Below, piece after piece: positions 1 to 4,947 of a DNA stretch of 6,914 nt. The number at the start of each line of letters is the position of its first letter. The stretch's first letter is position 1. The translations under genes and the position numbers were made by a program. Source of the DNA: Acidimicrobiia bacterium (GTDB lineage Bacteria; Actinomycetota; Acidimicrobiia; Acidimicrobiales; Poriferisodalaceae); the NCBI GenBank assembly GCA_026983855.1, contig JALSTE010000783.1, positions 1 to 6,914 of the forward strand, written 5' to 3'. The notes beneath the pieces were generated by a model. That model was not told the DNA's origin, ran no database searches, and saw only the letters and a program-made list of their open reading frames with translations.

Positions 1-723
1 GTCGAACCCGGTGTCACCGTGGCGCTCCAGAATTCGCAGCGCCTCGACGGGACGACGAGGGTCCAGAACCCTCACGGAAACGTCGTCGAGGATCCCTGCC
101 AGCCATCTGGGCCTACCAGAAGCACAGACCGTCACCGGCTGATCCAGGCCCGACAGGTGGGCCGCCTGACGGACGAAGTCGGTCGCGTAGTCGGCCGGTC
201 GGATGTCGTGGGCCAGCTCGACGAGGGCCCAGGGGTCGGGAGCGGGGGGAGATCCGGGTACGGAGAGTTCGACCAGCATCGGATCGGCCGGACCCACGCC
301 ACCGCCGTAGAAGCCGGGTCCGTCGGCGAGGACGGTTCCCCTCACCTTCCGGGGGCGGGCCCCGGCGAGCTGCAGGGCCACGTACGCACCCAACCCCCGA
401 CCCACCAGGGTGACCTCACCCAGATGGCTGAGAGCGGCGTCGGCGTCGCTCATGAGCACCTCGGGCGTGTAGCCACCGCCGCGGGGAACGGTGGAACTCC
501 CGTGTCCGGTGAAGTCCAGGCCCCACACCGGACCCGGCCACGGTTCGGCCCAGTCGGGAATCCGCCCCGGTGTGGCCTCGCCCAGTCCGTGGAGCAGGAG
601 GAGGGGTCGACCCGGGCGGGCGCCCCCGGACAATCGGTGCAGGGCCAGCTCGACCCTCATGTGGGGGAGGATCACCGTCTCGGCGGGACGATCCCCGCTG
701 TCGGCTGAAAGGGCACCACTCAC
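1..723 (-). CDS. alpha/beta-hydrolase-fold protein, probable pseudoenzyme, 3' end cut by window
   Basis: The first 241 residues are visible and the stop lies beyond the left edge. The fold is that of an alpha/beta hydrolase: strand beta-3 plus an HG oxyanion-type turn (LLLLHGLGE, about residues 41-49), the DFTGHGSS turn (70-77), and the nucleophile-elbow region VGRGLGAYVAL (107-117). The elbow should read G-x-S-x-G, but here it is G-R-G-L-G, so residue 110 is Gly (codon GGG at 396-394). The usual acid after strand 7 (CASGRP, about 200-205) and the catalytic His after strand 8 are also not visible, so hydrolysis is doubtful. The GTG start at 723 is supported by a GGAGGAGG ribosome site (728-735) and by a GTGA overlap with the stop of the upstream hydrolase, which implies translational coupling. 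An internal ATG (residue 22) is a weaker alternative. Fold assignment is firm; function is unknown. It might be a regulatory or partner subunit of the upstream enzyme (inference). Confidence 0.85.
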   Translation of the reverse strand, partial: MSGALSADSGDRPAETVILPHMRVELALHRLSGGARPGRPLLLLHGLGEATPGRIPDWAEPWPGPVWGLDFTGHGSSTVPRGGGYTPEVLMSDADAALSHLGEVTLVGRGLGAYVALQLAGARPRKVRGTVLADGPGFYGGGVGPADPMLVELSVPGSPPAPDPWALVELAHDIRPADYATDFVRQAAHLSGLDQPVTVCASGRPRWLAGILDDVSVRVLDPRRPVEALRILERHGDTGFD

Positions 724-1667
724 AGGACCTCCTCCAGGAACCCCAGCACGAGACCGGCGACCTCAACCGGCCTCTCGATGTGAACGAAGTGCCCGGTGTC
801 GGGGAGGGTCACCAACCGGCCCCCCGGTGGCAGCCGACCCTCGAGATCCTCGGGGGTGGTTCCCCACCCCATCTCCTCCTGGACCAGGCCCAACACACCC
901 AGGAAGGGTGGGGACACCCCGGCCAGCCGGTAGAGCATCCACTCCGGTCTCCAGGGCCCGAAACCGCCGAACCTCAGGGCCGGGTCCAGTTTCCAGCGCC
1001 ATCCATCGGAATCGCGGCGGGCCCCGACCGTGACCAGGAAACGCAGCCACTCCATGGAGAGACGCGGGTTCATGCGACCTCGGCGGGCCGCCAGCTCATC
1101 GATGGTCCCCGGGCGCCGCTCGAGGTCCCGGGCCCGACGACGGTGATCCAACCACCCGGCCAGATCGTCGGCCAGCATCCGGGTGCGTTCGTGATCGGCC
1201 ACGTCGGGATGGGGTCGCTTGGAGGGAAGGCCGTCGAGATTCACCAGGGCCGAACACAGATCGGGACGGCAGCCGGCCAGGGTCGTGAGCAGGCCGCCAC
1301 CCTTGCTGTGGCCCACGAACACCACCGGGGTGTCCGAGGTGGACCTGATGACCGCCACCGCGTCCCTCAGGTCGGAGTCCCATGTCGAGGAGAAGGCCCA
1401 GGCCGAGTCGCCGTGGCCCCTCTGGTCCCACGCCACCACCCGGAGACCACCATCGGCCAACAGGGGACCGAATCGACTGAACGTGGCCGCGAAGTCGAAG
1501 CCGCCATGGGCCAGCATCAGGGGAGGGGCGTCCTCGGGTCCCCACTCGATGACCGCCAACTCGATTCCGTCAGCGGTGACCGTGCGCCTGCGATCCGGAG
1601 GCCGGACACCGGGCACCGCGTGCCACACCTGTTCGATCTCATCGATCTCATCGGCTCCAACGCTCAA
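720..1667 (-). CDS. alpha/beta hydrolase (complete, 315 aa)
   Basis: This is a soluble alpha/beta-hydrolase-fold enzyme of the AB-hydrolase-1 type; the substrate cannot be told from the sequence. Visible motifs are the oxyanion turn LAHGG (52-56), the DQRGHGDS turn (81-88), the nucleophile elbow VGHSKGG (118-124) with Ser121, a lid region at about 150-250 rich in Arg and Trp, and the C-terminal DTGHFVHIERP with probable catalytic His293. The acid is less clear; Glu264/Glu265 after strand 7 or Asp145 (LVNLDG) are candidates. The length is normal for the family. No signal peptide is seen, so it is probably cytoplasmic. I chose the TTG start at 1667 because AGGAGG lies 8 nt upstream; the frame stays open further upstream, but that part is antisense to the divergent gene and looks like non-protein sequence. 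The stop overlaps the start of the next hydrolase gene, so the two are co-transcribed. Hydrolase assignment is secure; esterase, lactonase or other specificity is open. Confidence 0.9.
   Translation of the reverse strand: MSVGADEIDEIEQVWHAVPGVRPPDRRRTVTADGIELAVIEWGPEDAPPLMLAHGGFDFAATFSRFGPLLADGGLRVVAWDQRGHGDSAWAFSSTWDSDLRDAVAVIRSTSDTPVVFVGHSKGGGLLTTLAGCRPDLCSALVNLDGLPSKRPHPDVADHERTRMLADDLAGWLDHRRRARDLERRPGTIDELAARRGRMNPRLSMEWLRFLVTVGARRDSDGWRWKLDPALRFGGFGPWRPEWMLYRLAGVSPPFLGVLGLVQEEMGWGTTPEDLEGRLPPGGRLVTLPDTGHFVHIERPVEVAGLVLGFLEEVL
728..735 (-). promoter_or_regulatory. ribosome binding site for the coupled downstream hydrolase-like gene
   Basis: GGAGGAGG lies within the last codons of the upstream hydrolase (encoding Leu-Glu-Glu-Val), with its GGAGG core 7 nt before the GTG at 723. 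Together with the GTGA stop/start overlap it indicates coupled translation. Confidence 0.7.
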
Positions 1668-1675
1668 GGATTCCC

Positions 1676-1681
1676 CCTCCT
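1676..1681 (-). promoter_or_regulatory. ribosome binding site that sets the TTG start of the hydrolase
   Basis: A perfect AGGAGG on the minus strand ends 8 nt before the TTG at 1667. No ATG or GTG is equally well placed, so this site decides the start. Confidence 0.75.
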
Positions 1682-1778
1682 GATGGTCGAACCGCGACCC
1701 CGGGCTCGTGACGGCCGAACCTACACAGGAGCCACCCCGGGGCCACCCTCGATGGTGTCGGTGTGACCCATTCCACAT

Positions 1779-1798
1779 TTCCCGGGCCCAATCGGGAA
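1779..1798. promoter_or_regulatory. inverted repeat in the divergent spacer, possible operator
   Basis: The 163-bp spacer (1668-1830) between the divergent hydrolase and molybdoenzyme genes should hold promoters for both directions. I see perfect 6-bp arms TTCCCG (1779-1784) and CGGGAA (1793-1798) around an 8-nt centre, 32 bp before the ATG of the molybdoenzyme. A minus-strand TAGGTT (about 1721-1726) could be a -10 element for the hydrolases, but I find no matching -35. In GC-rich DNA a 6-bp repeat can occur by chance, so an operator role is only a guess. Confidence 0.25.
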
Positions 1799-1830
1799 CC
1801 GATCGCGACGGTCCGGACGTTGGGTGAGCG

Positions 1831-3480
1831 ATGGGTGAGAACAACGAGAACCAGAAGAGCACGAACAACGCGGAGGTCGACCCGGCCGGCACCGAAGGGT
1901 CGGGCGAGAGCCGCACCCTGAGGATGCGGCGAAGACTGGCCGGGGTGCTGGGCGCCGCCGTGGCCCTGGGTACGACGGAGCTGATGGCCGGGATCTTCGA
2001 ACCGGTGCCGTCCCTGGTGGGTACCGTGGGGGAGGCGGTCATCGACCTCTCCCCGTCACGACTGGTCAAGTTCGGCATCCGGACCTTCGGCACCAACGAC
2101 AAGCTGGCCCTGGGAATCGGGATAGTCATCATCTCCGTGCTGGCCGGTGGCGCCCTCGGCCGGGCCACCGCCCGCCGCTGGTGGGTGGCCCCCCTGGGAT
2201 TCACGGCCTTCGGCGCCGTCGGGTTGGCCGCCGCCGCCCGGGATCCCCTGGCCTCCACCGGCTGGGCCCTGCTGACGATCGCCGTGGCGTCCGTCACCGG
2301 ACTCTTCACCCTGTTCAAGATGCTCTCCGTGGCCGAGTCGGTGCCCGAGGCCGGAGCCACGATCGACATCGCCCGCAGCGCCGCCTCCGACGCCGGTCGC
2401 CGCCGCTTCGTCCTCACCGCCGCCGCGGCCTCAGCCGCCGCGATCATCGCCCCCGCCCTGGGCCGTCGCCTCAAGCAGCGCTTCTCCGTGGAATCGGCCC
2501 GCTCCGACGTCGTGCTGGCCACCACCCCCCAGGGGGCGACCGCCACCGCCACACCGGTGGCCGCCACCTCGGGCCTGGAGGCCGAGGTGACCGGCCTGTC
2601 ACCCCTCGTCACCCCCAACTCGGACTTCTACCGCATCGACACCGCCTTCCTCACCCCCCAGGTGGATCCCTCGGGATGGACCCTCAAGATCCGGGGCGAG
2701 GTGGACAACCCCTTCGAGCTGACGTTCGACGAACTCGTCGAGATGGCGACCCACGAGGCGCCCGTCACCCTCACCTGTGTGTCCAACGAGGTCGGTGGCG
2801 ATCTGATCGGGAACGCAGTGTGGACCGGCGTCCCCCTGGTGGACCTGCTGGACCGGGCCGGGGTGAGACCGACCGGTACCCAGGTACTCGGACGCTCAGT
2901 CGACGGGTTCACCGCCGGCTTTCCGACCGACCTCGCCTACGACGGGAGGGAGGCCATGGTCGCCATCGGCATGAACGGCGAACCCCTCCCCATCCCCCAC
3001 GGCTTCCCGGCCCGCCTGGTGGTGGCCGGAATCTACGGCTACGTGTCGGCCACCAAATGGTTGGACGCCATCGAACTGACCGACTTCGATTCCGTGGACG
3101 GCTACTGGATCCCACGGGGCTGGTCCAAGCTGGGTCCGATCAAGACCCAGTCCCGGGTGGACGTGCCCCGCGACCGGGCCACCATCGCCGCCGGCACGGT
3201 ACCCGTGGCCGGGGTCGCCTGGGCCCAGAGCCGGGGCATCGACCGGGTCGAGGTGCAGATCGACGACGGCCCCTGGATGGAGGCCGATCTCGGCGACGAA
3301 CTCTCGATCAACACCTGGCGTCAGTGGTTGCTCTCCTGGGACGCGACCCCGGGCCGTCACGAGATCCGGGTCCGGGCCACGGACAGCACGGGCATGGTGC
3401 AGCCCATGGAGCACCAGCCCCCCCGACCCGACGGGGCGACGGGATACCACCAGATCACCGTGCAGGTCGAGGAGGCCTGA
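1831..3480 (+). CDS. membrane-anchored molybdopterin-dependent oxidoreductase, sulfite-oxidase fold, internal Tat signal
   Basis: A 549-aa molybdenum-cofactor enzyme. A hydrophilic N-terminus (1-30) is followed by four hydrophobic segments (about 37-57, 92-111, 118-136, 143-163). Next come a cytoplasmic linker and a twin-arginine-like signal, GRRRFVL (189-195), with an Ala-rich hydrophobic stretch to about 210 and basic residues GRRLKQR after it. The catalytic domain (about 255-435) has LTCVSNEVGGDLIGNAVW, where Cys316 is the expected molybdenum ligand, and YGYVSATKWLDAIEL (402-416), typical of the SUOX/YedY fold. Residues about 440-547 match the Ig-like Mo-oxidoreductase dimerisation domain. 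The predicted site of action is the outer face of the membrane. The residues after Cys316 (VSNEV) differ from the Arg-containing AGNRR of vertebrate sulfite oxidase, so the substrate is probably not sulfite. The ATG at 1831 is the first start after an in-frame TGA at 1825; the ribosome site is weak (GGGTGA). No redox partner gene is adjacent. Confidence 0.93.
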   Translation: MGENNENQKSTNNAEVDPAGTEGSGESRTLRMRRRLAGVLGAAVALGTTELMAGIFEPVPSLVGTVGEAVIDLSPSRLVKFGIRTFGTNDKLALGIGIVIISVLAGGALGRATARRWWVAPLGFTAFGAVGLAAAARDPLASTGWALLTIAVASVTGLFTLFKMLSVAESVPEAGATIDIARSAASDAGRRRFVLTAAAASAAAIIAPALGRRLKQRFSVESARSDVVLATTPQGATATATPVAATSGLEAEVTGLSPLVTPNSDFYRIDTAFLTPQVDPSGWTLKIRGEVDNPFELTFDELVEMATHEAPVTLTCVSNEVGGDLIGNAVWTGVPLVDLLDRAGVRPTGTQVLGRSVDGFTAGFPTDLAYDGREAMVAIGMNGEPLPIPHGFPARLVVAGIYGYVSATKWLDAIELTDFDSVDGYWIPRGWSKLGPIKTQSRVDVPRDRATIAAGTVPVAGVAWAQSRGIDRVEVQIDDGPWMEADLGDELSINTWRQWLLSWDATPGRHEIRVRATDSTGMVQPMEHQPPRPDGATGYHQITVQVEEA

Positions 3481-3550
3481 CCCCCGACCCCACCAGATCG
3501 AACCTGGCCTGGCCCGCACACCCCCACCGCGAGTTTCGAGGAGGCCCGAT

Positions 3551-3567
3551 CCCCGACCCGTTCGGGG
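3551..3567. terminator. short hairpin between convergent genes, possible bidirectional terminator
   Basis: The 87-bp spacer (3481-3567) separates two convergent genes. CCCCGA (3551-3556) and TCGGGG (3562-3567) form a 6-bp GC-rich stem with a 5-nt loop, directly next to the stop of the stress-protein gene. There is no T-run on either side, so intrinsic termination would be weak. The position is suitable but the structure is not decisive. Confidence 0.35.
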
Positions 3568-4449
3568 CTAGCTCTCGTCCGATTCGGGTATGACCGCCAC
3601 GGGGGCCTCGGCGTGGGTGGTCACGTGGTGGACGGCGGTACCCAGAACCGAAAGGACCTTTCCTCCCCGGTGATGTCCCAGGACGACCAGGGAGGCGTCG
3701 TCGCTCATCTCGGCGAGGACCTCACCCACGAATCCCTCGGGGGCCGCCACCCGGTAGTCGACCTCCAGTCCCTCGCGTTCGCACAGTCCCGAGACGATCT
3801 GATCCAACCTCTCCAGGGCCGACTCCTGAAGCTTGGCGTAGTCGATCACGGGCACATCGGCCGGGCCGCCGATCATGGTGTAGTCGCTGTAAATGGGCAT
3901 CGGCTCCAGCACGGTGGCCGCCACCAGGGGCCGCTTCTTGGCCGCGGCCCAGCGCACGGCCCAGACCAGGGCGTTGTGGGTGGAGCCCGCAGGACCGACC
4001 CCGACTATGACGGGACCCTCGGGAGTGGGGTTGTCCCTGTCCACGATGACGACGGGTCGTGAGCTGTGGACGATCAGATAGTGGCCCACGTGGCCGAGCG
4101 TCCGGGGCATGAACTTCGAGTGACCGTGCCGACCGGCCACGATGACGTCGGCGTCCACCTCGTCGGCCACCGTCACCAGGGCGTGGCCCGGCTCGTCCTC
4201 CACCAGATGGGTGATGATGTCGGCCCCGGCCCGCCGCAGGTCCTCGGTCCACTCCCCCTCGAGCTGGGCCCGGTAGCTCTCCACGATGACCGACCAGTCG
4301 AACTCCACCGACGCCCAGCCCAGTCCCTCGACCGGCGACACCGCCGACAGGACGTGGATCTCGGCTCCGGGGTAGGCCTCGGAACTCACCCACCTCAGAG
4401 CGGCGGTCGCCGAATCAGAACCGTCGATACCAACCACTGGACGCTGCAT
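3568..4449 (-). CDS. universal stress protein with two UspA domains
   Basis: A 293-aa tandem UspA-type protein, presumably cytoplasmic. Domain 1 (about 1-137) starts VVGIDGSDSA with conserved Asp9 and ends with the nucleotide-loop region GRHGHSKFMPRTLGH (106-120), which fits G-2x-G-9x-G except that the usual Ser/Thr after the last Gly is His120. Domain 2 (about 145-288) starts VIVGVGPAGS, lacking the equivalent Asp, and its loop GHHRGGKVLSVLGT (258-271) does not keep the standard spacing. ATP binding is therefore plausible in domain 1 and doubtful in domain 2. Proteins of this family respond to starvation, hypoxia or other stress; which one applies here cannot be told. The ATG at 4449 has an AAGGG ribosome site 7 nt upstream. 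It stands as its own unit, 145 bp from the zinc-ribbon gene on the same strand, with a palindrome in that gap that may mark its control region. Confidence 0.93.
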   Translation of the reverse strand: MQRPVVGIDGSDSATAALRWVSSEAYPGAEIHVLSAVSPVEGLGWASVEFDWSVIVESYRAQLEGEWTEDLRRAGADIITHLVEDEPGHALVTVADEVDADVIVAGRHGHSKFMPRTLGHVGHYLIVHSSRPVVIVDRDNPTPEGPVIVGVGPAGSTHNALVWAVRWAAAKKRPLVAATVLEPMPIYSDYTMIGGPADVPVIDYAKLQESALERLDQIVSGLCEREGLEVDYRVAAPEGFVGEVLAEMSDDASLVVLGHHRGGKVLSVLGTAVHHVTTHAEAPVAVIPESDES

Positions 4450-4495
4450 CTGGCTGCCCTTCGTAGAAACCGTCTGTCCGAATGCGTGTGGGACT

Positions 4496-4509
4496 GAACG
4501 CTATCGTTC
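4496..4509 (-). promoter_or_regulatory. palindrome upstream of the universal stress gene, possible operator/promoter
   Basis: In the 145-bp gap (4450-4594) the arms GAACG (4496-4500) and CGTTC (4505-4509) flank CTAT. Read on the minus strand, a TAGCGT within this palindrome could serve as a -10 element about 50 nt before the ATG at 4449, so a protein bound here could block or aid transcription. No good -35 hexamer is seen. I see nothing else of note in the gap. Confidence 0.3.
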
Positions 4510-4594
4510 CCGCGACCCACGGCCGACCGCTTCTGACCCCTGACCCCGTCTCACCCAGGTACGGAATGGAGCCGGTACCGCGGCCGGGGTCGCC

Positions 4595-4873
4595 TCAGCC
4601 GGCACCTTCCGTGGACCGGGGGGCGACGGGCCACACGTACCCCAGTTCGTAGCGCCACAGGGCCCCGCAGCCGAGACAGTTCCATGCCACGAAGTCGTCG
4701 AGGTCCCGGATCAGGAAGTCACGGCCGCCACAGCCCGGGCATTCATCGATGGGTCCCAGATGATGGACAATGGGGCCCCCGATGGTGGGAGAATCGACAC
4801 CGGTGGAAGTCCCAGAACCAACCACATCCGATAACGGATGTGAGGTTTTCGATTCCGAATTCGAGGTACCCAT
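4595..4873 (-). CDS. small zinc-ribbon protein (92 aa), unknown function
   Basis: I do not recognise a named family. The first 40 residues are Ser/Thr/Gly-rich and probably disordered. The C-terminal half has two Cys knuckles, ECPGCGG (Cys45, Cys48) and NCLGCGA (Cys66, Cys69), 17 residues apart, which is a classic four-Cys zinc ribbon; aromatic residues follow (WRYELGYVW, 73-81). Such ribbons bind nucleic acid or proteins, but no role can be assigned. The ATG at 4873 is preferred over an in-frame ATG 39 nt upstream because GGGAGG (4881-4886) sits 7 nt before it, and the longer version would run into the divergent promoter region. Codon 14 is TTA, the only in-frame TTA I found in the window, and it lies in the loop of a perfect hairpin. 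The gene is divergent from the debranching enzyme and 145 bp upstream of the stress gene. Confidence 0.8.
   Translation of the reverse strand: MGTSNSESKTSHPLSDVVGSGTSTGVDSPTIGGPIVHHLGPIDECPGCGGRDFLIRDLDDFVAWNCLGCGALWRYELGYVWPVAPRSTEGAG
4823..4842. repeat. perfect 8-bp inverted repeat inside the zinc-ribbon gene
   Basis: CACATCCG (4823-4830) and CGGATGTG (4835-4842) flank the loop ATAA. In the zinc-ribbon mRNA this hairpin falls about 30-50 nt after the start codon, and the loop encodes the rare Leu codon TTA. On the plus strand it is followed by TTTT (4846-4849), giving a terminator-like shape just upstream of the debranching-enzyme promoter region. Confidence 0.6.
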
Positions 4874-4880
4874 GTCACGA

Positions 4881-4886
4881 CCTCCC
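4881..4886 (-). promoter_or_regulatory. ribosome binding site that sets the zinc-ribbon start
   Basis: GGGAGG on the minus strand lies 7 nt before the ATG at 4873 and is the reason for preferring the 92-residue product over a longer one. Confidence 0.65.
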
Positions 4887-4899
4887 GTTGCCCGGCCTG

Positions 4900-4909
4900 A
4901 TCCTAGAGT
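4900..4909. promoter_or_regulatory. possible back-to-back -10 elements in the divergent spacer
   Basis: The 74-bp spacer (4874-4947) must serve both the zinc-ribbon and debranching genes. TAGAGT (4904-4909, plus) and TAGGAT (4905-4900, minus) both resemble actinobacterial -10 hexamers and share two base pairs. They would give leaders of roughly 30 and 20 nt. No convincing -35 boxes are seen, so the call is tentative. Confidence 0.3.
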
Positions 4910-4947
4910 CAATGAGGCCCAATTGGTAGGCGGGTCCGGTCCGGGCC

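Noticed and set aside
570..1766. Plus-strand open frame of about 400 codons opposite the two hydrolases
   Set aside because: It has no domain-like sequence, and the minus frames show ordered hydrolase motifs with proper ribosome sites.
1668..2618. Minus-strand open frame continuing upstream of the hydrolase, antisense to the molybdoenzyme
   Set aside because: It is low-complexity Ala/Arg/Thr/Pro-rich, lies opposite a well-supported gene, and the hydrolase has a strong ribosome site at the TTG at 1667. It is a GC-rich shadow frame.
2181..3593. Second plus-strand frame inside the molybdoenzyme gene
   Set aside because: Its translation is dominated by Arg, Gly, Pro and His, as expected for an out-of-frame reading of GC-rich coding DNA.
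4496..4509. LexA/SOS box upstream of the stress gene
   Set aside because: The actinobacterial box needs GAAC-N4-GTTC; the spacing here is six, so it does not fit.
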